The notes beneath the pieces were generated by a model. It was not told where the DNA came from, searched no databases, and worked only from the letters and a program-made list of their open reading frames with translations. A DNA stretch of 64,000 nt from Massilia agilis (GTDB lineage Bacteria > Pseudomonadota > Gammaproteobacteria > Burkholderiales > Burkholderiaceae_D), in contig NZ_JANUHB010000003.1 of NCBI RefSeq assembly GCF_024756255.1, positions 558,001 through 622,000 on the forward strand, given 5' to 3'. The stretch's first letter is position 1. Each line of letters opens with the position of its first letter. Positions 9,547 through 17,751 of this stretch are shown here, piece by piece. Position numbers and translations under genes: made by a program.

Positions 9547-10707
9547 ATGCGCTCGCTGACGTATGTAGCCGCGAACGACGTCACCCTCCTGGAAAGCGGC
9601 ACCGCTTTCTTCCCTGCGTTGCTGGCCGCAGTGGATGCGGCGCGCTACGACATCCTGTTCGAAACCTACATCTGGGCCGAGGACAAGATGGGCGACGAGG
9701 TCAAGGCCGCGCTGATCCGGGCCGCCCAGCGCGGCGTGAAGGTGCGCGTGGTGGTGGACTGGTTCGGCACCGGGCATCGCGTGGCCGATCGCCTGCACGA
9801 CGCTTTGCACCAGGGCGGCGTGCATTGCCGGATCTTCAACCCGTGGTTTCGCCGTGGGATCGCGCGCAGCCACCGCAAGATCGCTGTCATCGATCGCGAG
9901 GTGGCGTTCGTGGGCGGCATCAACGTCAATGACGATTGGGTCTGCGACTATGACCCGCGCAAGTCGCTGCCGGCGCCGCGCTGGGATTTCGCGGTGGAGG
10001 TGAGGGGGCCGCTGGTGGCCCAGATCCACCACGAGGCGCAGGGCCAGTGGGCGCGGGTGGGTCACATGAACATCGTGCGCCGGCTGGGATTGTTCCGCGA
10101 GATGCGCAGGCAGCCGCCGGGGCTGGGCGATCAGCCGATGCAGGCCGCCTTCGTGGTGCGCGACAACCTGCGCAACCGCCGTACGATCCAGCGCGCCTAC
10201 CTGCAGGCGCTCGGCCGCGCGCGGCGCAGCGCGCTGGTCGCCAATCCCTACTTTGCCCCGGGGCGCAAGCTGCGCGAGGCGCTGGCCCAGGCCGCGCAGC
10301 GCGGAGTCGATGTGCGGCTCCTGATCGGCGTGGGTGAATTCCGCCTGCAGGACATGGTCGCGCACTCGTACTACCCGAAGCTGCTTGCCGCCGGCGTGAA
10401 GATCTACGAGTATCACAAGACGCAGCTGCACGGGAAGGTCGCGGTGGTGGACGAGGACTGGGCCACGGTTGGGTCGAGCAATTGCGACGGCCTGTCGCTG
10501 TTCGTGAACCAGGAGGCCAACGTGGTGGTGCGCGACCCGGTGTTCGCGGCCACGGTGCGCCGGCACGTGGAGCACGGCATCCTGGATGGGGTACCGGTCG
10601 CGCTGGAAGACATGCGCCAGCTCGGCTGGCTGCGCCGCACCAGCTACGGCCTGGCGTACCGCTTGTACAAGCTCGCGATGCGGCTGTTCTCGGTCGGCTA
10701 CGCGTAA
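9547..10707 (+). CDS. clsB: Cardiolipin synthase B (phospholipase D superfamily)
   Basis: 386-residue phospholipid-transfer enzyme of the PLD superfamily. Two HKD motifs are present: HRKIAVIDREVAFVGGINV (about residue 115) and HGKVAVVDEDWATVGSSN (about 297). There are no N-terminal membrane segments, as in ClsB rather than ClsA. The enzyme makes cardiolipin from phosphatidylglycerol and another phospholipid at the inner membrane. It starts four bases after the YbhP-like gene, matching the E. coli ybhP-clsB pair. Confidence 0.92.
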   Translation: MRSLTYVAANDVTLLESGTAFFPALLAAVDAARYDILFETYIWAEDKMGDEVKAALIRAAQRGVKVRVVVDWFGTGHRVADRLHDALHQGGVHCRIFNPWFRRGIARSHRKIAVIDREVAFVGGINVNDDWVCDYDPRKSLPAPRWDFAVEVRGPLVAQIHHEAQGQWARVGHMNIVRRLGLFREMRRQPPGLGDQPMQAAFVVRDNLRNRRTIQRAYLQALGRARRSALVANPYFAPGRKLREALAQAAQRGVDVRLLIGVGEFRLQDMVAHSYYPKLLAAGVKIYEYHKTQLHGKVAVVDEDWATVGSSNCDGLSLFVNQEANVVVRDPVFAATVRRHVEHGILDGVPVALEDMRQLGWLRRTSYGLAYRLYKLAMRLFSVGYA

Positions 10708-10725
10708 AGGATCAGGTAACAGGAA

Positions 10726-11103
10726 ATGGAAGACAACGTACGAATCGACAAATGGTTGTGGGCGGCCCGTTTTTTCAAGACGCGCTCGCTGGCCGCCGAC
10801 GCCGTGGACCGCGGCCGGGTCAAGATCGGCGGCGAGCCGGTCAAGCCGGCCCGTGCAGTCAAGGTGAACGACAAGATTTTCGTGGACAACGGCTCGGACC
10901 GATGGGAAGTGGTGGTGCTGGGCGTTTCCGGCGTGCGCGGCTCGGCCACGGTGGCCCGCGCCCTGTACAGCGAAACGGAGGAGAGCATCGTACGGCGCGA
11001 GCGCGACAAGGAAGCGCGCCGCCTGTTCCCCGAGCCGGGCAGCTCGATCAAGGGCCGGCCGACCAAGCGCGACCGCAGGGCGATCGAACGGACCCGAAGC
11101 TAG
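10726..11103 (+). CDS. hslR: Hsp15 ribosome-associated heat shock protein (S4 domain)
   Basis: 125-residue RNA-binding protein that recycles free 50S subunits still carrying nascent-chain tRNA after heat shock. The S4 domain is at residues about 6-65 (RIDKWLWAARFFKTRSLA, VDRGRVKIGGEPVKPAR), followed by the basic C-terminal tail typical of Hsp15 (GRPTKRDRRAIERTRS). SD AGGAA precedes the ATG, and the gene follows clsB after 18 bases. Confidence 0.93.
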   Translation: MEDNVRIDKWLWAARFFKTRSLAADAVDRGRVKIGGEPVKPARAVKVNDKIFVDNGSDRWEVVVLGVSGVRGSATVARALYSETEESIVRRERDKEARRLFPEPGSSIKGRPTKRDRRAIERTRS

Positions 11104-11144
11104 GCGTCGCGCAGAGGCGCTTTCCTTTTCCATTTTAGGAGCAG

Positions 11145-11252
11145 ATGAGCCGTGTGACGGTTGGGGAGATTTTCGTTCAAAGTTGCGGTGTACATTACGG
11201 CAAGGCCGCGATAATTACTGACGGCTGGATTTGTCGACGAGATCCTCAATAG
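11145..11252 (+). CDS. Possible small ORF, 35 residues
   Basis: ATG with an AGGAG three bases upstream (short spacing) opens 35 codons beginning MSRVTVGEIFVQ and ending 14 bases before the membrane-protein gene. I do not recognise it. It could be a leader peptide, a remnant of a longer gene or chance. Base composition here is lower in GC than in the flanking housekeeping genes. Confidence 0.25.
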   Translation: MSRVTVGEIFVQSCGVHYGKAAIITDGWICRRDPQ

Positions 11253-11266
11253 AAAAATCAGGGCAA

Positions 11267-12145
11267 ATGGCAGAGGCAGCGGGCAAGATTACCTGGCGGC
11301 GGGTTTTTTGGTGGTCAGTCATTGCCTACTTCGTGGGAAAACTCGTGGCGCGCTGGCTGTATCCCGATGCGCTCACGATGCCCCAGGTGTGGGGAGTGGT
11401 CATCTTGCTGCCCGCGCTTAGGGCGGCAATGGAGCTGAGATACGCGTTGGCCAGGTATCTTGCATGTCGACAAAGGGGCAGAGATGTTCGGTCAAGCCTG
11501 CCTGCGCTGCTACCGGTCGGGTTCGCGGGATTCGTGCGTTTCAACTACATCCAACTGTTTGGTTTTTTGCAGCGACGAGCGCCTTGCCCGAACTACGATG
11601 ACGAATTCGAGCACTATAAGAAGAGCCAGCACTCGACCGTTATTTTGATTGCCCTCATCGCGTGTGCGGTGGAACTACCCATCAGCGCCACAGTTATCGG
11701 ATTTGTCGCGCACGGTTCCGAGTCGGGGTCTCCGGCACACGTCATTCTTTTATCGTTTAGTCTTTTCGCCGTCCTCTGGCTCGTTGGGGATCGTTATCTG
11801 GTCAGCAGGAGCCGACATGGGCTGGCAGGTGACAAGCTCTACCTTAACGTCGGCGCCCGCTTTGAGGCCGAGATTGCGCTAGCGTCGGTCCAGGATGTAC
11901 GGTTGCTGACCCAAAAAGAAGCGCAAGAGTCTCGGGCCGCCTGGATCAGGCGCAACGGCTGCAATCCGTCGGAAACCATCATGGCGACTCCCTTCGACCA
12001 GCCTAATTTGGCCATCAGTCTGGACGTCCTATCCCATCCGCATATCGAGGCGTACGGGATTCCCCGAGAACAGGTTCGGTCACTTCTGGTTTACGTGGAC
12101 GACCCGCAAAGCTTTGCGAAGAAGGTGCAAGAACGGCTATCGTAG
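11267..12145 (+). CDS. Hypothetical multi-pass membrane protein
   Basis: 292 residues, no family recognised. Four likely transmembrane segments: about 12-31 (FWWSVIAYFVGKLVARWL), 36-55 (VWGVVILLPALRAAMEL), 124-147 (VILIALIACAVELPISATV) and 158-180 (VILLSFSLFAVLWLVGDRYL). A hydrophilic domain of about 110 residues follows, probably cytosolic. ATG 11267 was chosen; a TTG lies 12 codons upstream. Codon use is less GC-biased than that of neighbours, which suggests acquisition. No operon partner is evident. Confidence 0.65.
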   Translation: MAEAAGKITWRRVFWWSVIAYFVGKLVARWLYPDALTMPQVWGVVILLPALRAAMELRYALARYLACRQRGRDVRSSLPALLPVGFAGFVRFNYIQLFGFLQRRAPCPNYDDEFEHYKKSQHSTVILIALIACAVELPISATVIGFVAHGSESGSPAHVILLSFSLFAVLWLVGDRYLVSRSRHGLAGDKLYLNVGARFEAEIALASVQDVRLLTQKEAQESRAAWIRRNGCNPSETIMATPFDQPNLAISLDVLSHPHIEAYGIPREQVRSLLVYVDDPQSFAKKVQERLS

Positions 12146-12208
12146 TCGTCAATCAGTCCGGTCTTAGCTTTGGGCCACTGCCAAAACTGATAGGTTTTTC
12201 TGAGTATT

Positions 12209-12237
12209 AACAGGTGCTAGTATCGCGCCAACCTGTT
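12209..12237 (+). promoter_or_regulatory. Inverted repeat over a -10-like element before the DUF805 gene
   Basis: AACAGGT at 12209-12215 and ACCTGTT at 12231-12237 form 7-bp inverted arms around a -10-like TAGTAT (12218-12223). The right arm ends seven bases before the ATG at 12245. It may be an operator or an mRNA stem controlling the operon that follows; no clear -35 is visible. Confidence 0.35.
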
Positions 12238-12244
12238 GATACTC

Positions 12245-12607
12245 ATGCAACTACTTACTGCCTATACCGTTCGCTTCGGCCGCATTTCGCGCGCCACCTG
12301 GTTCGCGCGCCTGCTCGCGCTGACGCTGTTCTGCACCGCCTTTGGCATGCTCGCCGAATGGTCGGTCGGGAGCGGCGGCGCTGCACTCGTGGCCTTCATG
12401 TTCGTGTGGTGCGCGGCTGCTGTCTCGGCCCAGCGCCTGCACGACTGCGGCGTGTCCGGCTGGTGGCTGCTGGCGCTGCTCTTTCCGGTGATCGGCCCGG
12501 CTTGGCTTGCATGGCAGCTCCTGCGCCGGGGCGAGGCTGGCACCAACGCATACGGGGACAACCCGGCGGTGCGCGAGGATTACCTCCAGGTGGATATTGC
12601 GAGGTAA
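12245..12607 (+). CDS. DUF805 family membrane protein
   Basis: 120-residue inner-membrane protein with the DUF805 pattern: FGRISRATWFARLLALTLF at the N-terminus, a second hydrophobic segment, SAQRLHDCGVSGWWLLALLF and a third segment ending in GTNAYGDNP. The RxHD-type RLHDCG block is the family signature. Function unknown. It is followed after five bases by the oxidoreductase/methyltransferase gene, so it is probably the first gene of a three-gene operon. Confidence 0.85.
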   Translation: MQLLTAYTVRFGRISRATWFARLLALTLFCTAFGMLAEWSVGSGGAALVAFMFVWCAAAVSAQRLHDCGVSGWWLLALLFPVIGPAWLAWQLLRRGEAGTNAYGDNPAVREDYLQVDIAR

Positions 12608-12612
12608 GGGCC

Positions 12613-14817
12613 ATGGCAACCGTCAACGATGTCACACAGCTCAACCGCATCGACGTGCTGGCCATTGCCACGCCGCGCTCGACCTGCGAATTGCAGGATG
12701 TGTTGAGGAACACGACGCTGCCCATTTCGATCGGCGGCGGCCACTTCAGCATGGGCGGCCATACCGCGTCGCCCGGCAGCTTGCACCTGGACCTGCGCCA
12801 GATGAATGCCGTGCTGGCTTTCGATCCGCATCTGCGCAAGATCCGCGTACAGGCGGGCATCCGGTGGTGCGACATCCAGCGGCTGATCGATCCGCATGGC
12901 CTGGCGGTGAAGATCATGCAGACCTACGCCAACTTCACCGTGGGCGGCGCATTGTCGGTGAACGCGCACGGGCGCTACATGGGGCTTGGGCCGGTCGTGC
13001 TGTCGGTGAGGACGATCCTGCTGGTGCTGGCGGATGGGACGGCGAAGCACGCCAGCCCCAGCGAGAACCAGGAACTGTTTTACGCGGCCATCGGCGGCTA
13101 CGGCGCGATCGGCATCATCTCGGAGGTCGAACTCGAGCTGGTCGAGAACGTGCGGGTGGAACGCACCAACCGGAAGATGGCGACCGGGAACTATCTCGCA
13201 TGGTTCAAGGCGCAGGTGCGCGACGATCCGGATGCGATTTTCCATAATGCCGACCTGTATCCGCCGCATTACACCGCGGCGCGCGCCGTCACCTGGCGCC
13301 GTACCGAACGGCCGGCCACCACCAGCGCGCGCCTGCAGCCGCTGCGCCGCCTGTACGCGCTGGAGAAGTACTTCCTGTGGGCGATTTCGGAAACACCGTT
13401 CGGCAAGCTACGGCGCGAATACCTGATCGACCCGCTGCTCTTTTTGCGCAAGAAGGTCCACTGGCGCAATTTCGAGGCGGGCTACGACGTGGCCGAGCTG
13501 GAGCCCATGGGGCGCAGCATGCGCACCTACGTCCTGCAGGAGTACTTCGTCCCGTGCGAGCGCCTGATGGATTTCGTGCCGCGCATGGCCGCGATCCTGG
13601 GCCGCCACAAGGCCAACATCATCAACATCTCGATCCGGCACGCGCTGGCCGATCCGGGCACGCTGCTGGCGTGGGCGCGTGGCGATACCTTCGCCTTCGT
13701 CCTGTACTACAAGCAGCGCACGCGCAACAGCGCCAAGGAACGCGTTGCGGTCTGGACCCGTGAGCTGATCGATGCGGTCATCGAGTGCGGCGGCACCTAT
13801 TACCTGCCTTATCAGCTGCACGGCACCGACGAGCAGTTCCACCGCGCCTATCCGGGGGCTGCGCAGCTCTTTGCGCTGAAAAAGGAACTCGACCCAAGCT
13901 ACCGCCTGCGCGGCGCATTGTGGGACAAATACTATATGCCGACCCTTGCCGAACCCGTGGACGATCAGCCATCGCTGTTCCGGTCCGTCTATGGAAATGC
14001 CCGGTCCGCCGACCGCTTCTACGCCTTTTTGCAGAACATCTTCCACCTGTACCCGGAGGACCGTTTTCATGCCCTCATCAAGGACGCGGTCGCGAATGGG
14101 ACGGACGACGAATCGATCTACCGCGACATCCAGGCGCGCCTGCCTTCCATCACGCCGCCCTTGTCGCTGCTGCGCTATGCGCTTCCGGCCCTGGCCGTGC
14201 AGAAGAGGGAAATCGGCGGCCAGACCGCACAGCTGGTCGGCACCCGCGCGCTGCGCGGCTATGTCGAAATCGGTTCCACCGGCCGCTATGTCGGCGCGCT
14301 GAAAAAGCGGCTGAACCTGTCGGGACCGGTTACGCTGGTGCACGACAAGGCGCCGACCAATTCGCCGGCCGACATCGCCGAGCGTGGCGGACTGCGCAAG
14401 GCGGGCAAGTTCGCTGCGCTGGATGACTACGCGCAGCTCGCGCTGCCACCGGAAAGCGCAGACCTCGTTTCCTGCTTCATCGGCCTGCACCACATGAAGC
14501 CGGAACGACTGATGCCGTTCCTGCGCTCGATCGCGCAGGTGCTGCGGCCGGGCGGCTATTTCGTGGTGCGGGACCACGACGTGACCAGCGCGCAGATGCA
14601 CGACTTCGTCTCGCTCGCCCATTGCGTGTTCAATGCGGGGCTGGGCGAGCGCTGGGAAACCAATGCGACGGAGCTGCGCCACTTCGACAGCGCGGACAAC
14701 TGGATCAGGAAGATCGAGGCCGCCGGCTTCACCCACACCGGCGCGCGCCTGCTGCAGCAGGGCGATCCCTCGGACAACCTGCTGATGGCATTCACCCGCA
14801 ACAGCGTGCTGGCATGA
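12613..14817 (+). CDS. FAD-linked oxidase fused to a methyltransferase-like domain
   Basis: 734 residues, probably cytosolic. Residues about 15-190 are a FAD-binding domain of the PCMH type (PISIGGGHFSMGG, NFTVGGALSVNAHGRYMG, YGAIGIISEVELELV). The middle holds the rest of an oxidase with a late KKELDPSYRLRGALW typical of FAD-linked oxidases. From about 515 to the end there is a Rossmann methyltransferase-like domain (GYVEIGSTGRYVG, ADLVSCFIGLHHM, AQVLRPGGYFVVRDHD). The joint is in one uninterrupted frame. The start is ATG 12613, five bases after the DUF805 gene. Substrate unknown. The last bases overlap the next gene (ATGA). Confidence 0.8.
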   Translation: MATVNDVTQLNRIDVLAIATPRSTCELQDVLRNTTLPISIGGGHFSMGGHTASPGSLHLDLRQMNAVLAFDPHLRKIRVQAGIRWCDIQRLIDPHGLAVKIMQTYANFTVGGALSVNAHGRYMGLGPVVLSVRTILLVLADGTAKHASPSENQELFYAAIGGYGAIGIISEVELELVENVRVERTNRKMATGNYLAWFKAQVRDDPDAIFHNADLYPPHYTAARAVTWRRTERPATTSARLQPLRRLYALEKYFLWAISETPFGKLRREYLIDPLLFLRKKVHWRNFEAGYDVAELEPMGRSMRTYVLQEYFVPCERLMDFVPRMAAILGRHKANIINISIRHALADPGTLLAWARGDTFAFVLYYKQRTRNSAKERVAVWTRELIDAVIECGGTYYLPYQLHGTDEQFHRAYPGAAQLFALKKELDPSYRLRGALWDKYYMPTLAEPVDDQPSLFRSVYGNARSADRFYAFLQNIFHLYPEDRFHALIKDAVANGTDDESIYRDIQARLPSITPPLSLLRYALPALAVQKREIGGQTAQLVGTRALRGYVEIGSTGRYVGALKKRLNLSGPVTLVHDKAPTNSPADIAERGGLRKAGKFAALDDYAQLALPPESADLVSCFIGLHHMKPERLMPFLRSIAQVLRPGGYFVVRDHDVTSAQMHDFVSLAHCVFNAGLGERWETNATELRHFDSADNWIRKIEAAGFTHTGARLLQQGDPSDNLLMAFTRNSVLA

Positions 14818-15839
14818 AGACCCGATTCCTTGCGCTGTTGGTCGCCGTGCTCCTGTGCGCCGCAAGCGCGTTCGCGGCCGACAGCCCTGTCGCCCCAAGC
14901 CAGCGGCGCGGCGTCGAACAGACCTTCCTGACCTATCCGGAATGGTTCCTGGTGCACAGCCCCGCCGAGTATGCCGCCTGGGTCGCCGCGCATCCCGCGC
15001 ACGACTTTCCGTTCGTCGGGCACACGCGCCAGATCTGGTCGAGCTACGCCAGCGTCACCGGCGAACAGCTGCGCCGGCATTACCCGTCCAATCTTGGCTA
15101 CCACGTCATGATCATGGTGATCGCGGGCAGCACCACACTGGAGTACGCCTTGCGCTCGGCCTACGAGAACACGATAGGTCGCCTGAGCTGGAGCCTGTCG
15201 ACCGGCGAGCTCACGGCGGAGGACCGCTATGGTGCGCGGGCGGCCCAGGAATATGTGGACTTCATCCGCAAGGAGCCGTGGTACCTGTTCGATTTCACCG
15301 CGCGCCTGGAGGGGCTGTGGGCGACGACGCCGGCGCTGGGGCCCAACATAATCCGCAAATGGGAGCGGCGTTATGCGTTGACGAGCGAGTACGCGGTCAA
15401 GGCGGTGTACGGCAAGCTGATCGAGCTGGCCACGCGCGCGGCATACGATCCCGCGCTGATGACCACCCAGGTGGTGGTCGACCGCGCGCCATCGCAACTG
15501 CCGCGGGACGTCAAGCTGGTGCGCAGCGTGGAGGACGGCCGCGCGGTACTGGACCTGCCGCGCTACTACGGCTTCCGGATCGCGGCAACCGAGCTGGCCA
15601 AGGCAGGCGCCACCTTGCAGGATATCGCGGGGAACACGGGCGACATCCTGGTGACGGTCTGGCTCAACGCCGACCAGCCCGTTCCCGCTGGCGGCGCGCG
15701 CGTGCTGTTCGAGCAGCCCTTGCTGACCATGCCCGGCAAACGGCGCGTGGCGCTCGTGCTGCCCGTTTCCAGCCTGTCCGCGTTCCTGCTGCGCGCCGAC
15801 GCATCAGGCGTGAAGGTCGAGCACGTGTACGACTACTGA
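14814..15839 (+). CDS. Conserved secreted protein of unknown function
   Basis: 341 residues with a clear Sec signal peptide (about 1-21, ALLVAVLLCAASAFA, cleaved before ADSPV). The mature part begins with RRGVEQTFLTYPEWFLVHSP and is rich in aromatic residues; I do not recognise a catalytic motif. The start overlaps the stop of the oxidase/methyltransferase gene (ATGA), so translation is coupled and the two products probably work in one process, one in the cytosol and one in the periplasm. Confidence 0.7.
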   Translation: MKTRFLALLVAVLLCAASAFAADSPVAPSQRRGVEQTFLTYPEWFLVHSPAEYAAWVAAHPAHDFPFVGHTRQIWSSYASVTGEQLRRHYPSNLGYHVMIMVIAGSTTLEYALRSAYENTIGRLSWSLSTGELTAEDRYGARAAQEYVDFIRKEPWYLFDFTARLEGLWATTPALGPNIIRKWERRYALTSEYAVKAVYGKLIELATRAAYDPALMTTQVVVDRAPSQLPRDVKLVRSVEDGRAVLDLPRYYGFRIAATELAKAGATLQDIAGNTGDILVTVWLNADQPVPAGGARVLFEQPLLTMPGKRRVALVLPVSSLSAFLLRADASGVKVEHVYDY

Positions 15840-15867
15840 AGGCGCCACGGTTGCGCGACGCCTGCCG

Positions 15868-16782
15868 TTAACTCTCCTTGGGTAATGCCGCACTCATTTT
15901 CTGGTAGATGAGGTAGGTGAGCGAAGCAACGAAGAATGAGGCGACCCAAAGATATCCGCCGGCGGCCAGGCCGAGCGATGGATCTGGCGTGCCAGGACTC
16001 TGGCAGCCGGGAGCGCCAGGAACCAGCGCTGCCAGCGATATGAGCGCGGTCATGATGGGTACCAGTGGACTGAGTCGCACGTTATCGAATGCAAGATGCC
16101 AGAGGACAACGAAGAGCGCCAGGTTGAGGTACCACCGGTACTCGTGACCTACGGCGAGAAGCGCGCCGGCCCAGCCAGTGGTCAAGACCTCGAGGCCGGT
16201 GGCGCTCCTTGCTGTGGCGCACGTGAATGCAGGAAGCGCGAGGCTCAGGGCATATATTGCCAGAGCCGCAATCAATCCTCCCCACCGTACAAGCCGCAGC
16301 CGTCGCTGAAGGTCTTGCGGGGCAACCGGTCCAGCAATGATGGCGCTGAAACAGCGCTGGTTCGCCGAAGCTGGTCGGTGGGCGATGTAAGCAATTGAGG
16401 CGATAACGATCGATGCTACCCAAAGATACCCGCCGATTCCCAATCCGGATGACTCGCCCGGCGCGCCGCCTCCGACCAGGCAGCCTGGATGATGGACAAA
16501 AGCCGTGGCGAGTGCCGCGAGCGCAGTGAGGCCAGGCAGAAAGCGGTTCTTTCCGACCGAGTTCAAGGCCAACGCGCCGATCATGAAGAAAAATGGAATG
16601 TTGACGAACCACCATGGCGAAAGCGCGAGCAAGCCAAACCAGCCTATGAGCAATACATACCAACCGTAAAAGCTGTCGGCCCTGCCACATTGAAACGATG
16701 GGGACGCGAGGCTTGCCACATACAGCAGGAGCGCCACCGTCACACATGTCTTGCGGGGAAATCGGGCACCAAACGAAGCCAT
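15868..16782 (-). CDS. Hypothetical membrane protein with internal duplication
   Basis: 304-residue, strongly hydrophobic protein with about eight membrane segments. The two halves resemble each other: first half SPSFQC...GWFGLLAL...HHPGCL...GLGIGGYLWVASIVIASIAYI, second half LPAFTC...GWAGALLA...GAPGCQ...GLAAGGYLWVASFFVASLTYL. Each repeat has a paired Cys pattern that could form periplasmic disulfides. ATG 16782 is preferred over TTG 16797. It is convergent with the secreted-protein gene (28-base gap). No function can be assigned. Confidence 0.68.
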   Translation of the reverse strand: MASFGARFPRKTCVTVALLLYVASLASPSFQCGRADSFYGWYVLLIGWFGLLALSPWWFVNIPFFFMIGALALNSVGKNRFLPGLTALAALATAFVHHPGCLVGGGAPGESSGLGIGGYLWVASIVIASIAYIAHRPASANQRCFSAIIAGPVAPQDLQRRLRLVRWGGLIAALAIYALSLALPAFTCATARSATGLEVLTTGWAGALLAVGHEYRWYLNLALFVVLWHLAFDNVRLSPLVPIMTALISLAALVPGAPGCQSPGTPDPSLGLAAGGYLWVASFFVASLTYLIYQKMSAALPKES

Positions 16783-17088
16783 GGAAAATGTTCGCAATGT
16801 TGTCTACCCTTGGTGCAGAATGGATATCGTTTTCGCCTGCTCTGTGGCCTTGCTGGAAAGCAGACGCCTGTAACGGCCCAGTGTACGAGAAGTGTTGCTT
16901 CCGTGGCAAGGATGGTTTTCCGCGCCCTGGATTGCCGGGACCTTCACACAGCTTCTCTGTGTTCTATCAATAGAACCGCACCTCTAAATTCCCTGTTTGA
17001 CATTTCGGCTTCGGTAGATAATAGTACGAGCGTTCGGATTTTTTTCGATCGTTCCTGGGGTACTATTATTAACACTTCGACAAAATTC
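16783..17088. other. Divergent intergenic region
   Basis: 306 bases between the duplicated membrane protein (leftward) and the TetR regulator (rightward). It is AT-richer than the neighbourhood near the TetR gene and holds the TTGACA noted separately. I see no gene in it. Confidence 0.5.
16997..17024 (+). promoter_or_regulatory. Candidate promoter of the TetR gene
   Basis: Consensus -35 TTGACA at 16997-17002; possible -10 sequences are TAATAG (17019-17024, 16-base spacer) or GATAAT (17017-17022, short spacer). Downstream to the ATG at 17089 lies an AT-rich leader where an autoregulatory operator could sit. Confidence 0.45.
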
Positions 17089-17703
17089 ATGCGCAAGGGC
17101 GAAATGACGCGGGCGGCCATCCTGGACGAGGCGCTCCAGCTCGCCAGCCGCGACGGCCTTGAGGGGCTGACCATCGGCGTGCTGGCCGACCGGATGAACA
17201 TGAGCAAATCCGGCGTGTTCGCGCACTTTGGCTCGCGTGAAGACCTGCAGATGGAGGTGATACGGCTGTACCACCACCGCTTCGAACAGGAAGTGTTCTA
17301 CCCCAGCATCAGCGAGCCGCGCGGCATGCCGCGCCTGGTCGCGATGTTCGAACGCTGGGTCAAGCGCGTGTCCGTCGAAATCGCCTCCGGCTGCATCTAC
17401 ATCAGCGGCGCGGTCGAGTACGACGACCGTCCCGGCCCGATCCGCGAGCAGCTGGTGTCGATGGTGCAGGCGTGGCAGAACGCGCTGCTGCGCTGCGTGC
17501 AGCAGGCGATCGACTGCGGTCACCTCAAGAGCGACACCGACGCCCAGCAGATGGTGTTCGAAATGTACGGCCTGATCCTCGCCTTGCACCACGATGCGCG
17601 CTTCCTGCGCATCCCCGGCGCAACCGAGCGGGCCCGCCGCGGCTTCGAGCGGCTGATCGAGAATTACCGCAACACCGACAACCAACCGGGCCAGCAAGCC
17701 TGA
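17089..17703 (+). CDS. TetR/AcrR family transcriptional regulator
   Basis: 204-residue repressor-type regulator. The N-terminal helix-turn-helix is clear (residues about 5-50: TRAAILDEALQLASRDG, TIGVLADRMNMSKSGVFAHF, GSREDLQMEVI). The C-terminal domain binds an unknown ligand. ATG 17089 starts at the usual distance before the HTH; the frame upstream is open but lacks protein character. It lies 48 bases before the acyl-CoA dehydrogenase gene, so it probably controls the beta-oxidation genes in response to an acyl-CoA, an inference from position. Confidence 0.9.
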   Translation: MRKGEMTRAAILDEALQLASRDGLEGLTIGVLADRMNMSKSGVFAHFGSREDLQMEVIRLYHHRFEQEVFYPSISEPRGMPRLVAMFERWVKRVSVEIASGCIYISGAVEYDDRPGPIREQLVSMVQAWQNALLRCVQQAIDCGHLKSDTDAQQMVFEMYGLILALHHDARFLRIPGATERARRGFERLIENYRNTDNQPGQQA

Positions 17704-17751
17704 GCACCGCCCAACGCCACATCCACATATAACATCAGTCAGGAGAACAAC

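Noticed and set aside
12214..12612. Extension of the oxidase/methyltransferase gene over the DUF805 gene
   Set aside because: DUF805 is a clear family match in another frame, and ATG 12613 gives a normal start.
16489..17088. Upstream extension of the TetR gene to 404 residues
   Set aside because: The extra 200 residues have no protein character and overlap the opposite membrane-protein gene; the HTH begins just after ATG 17089.
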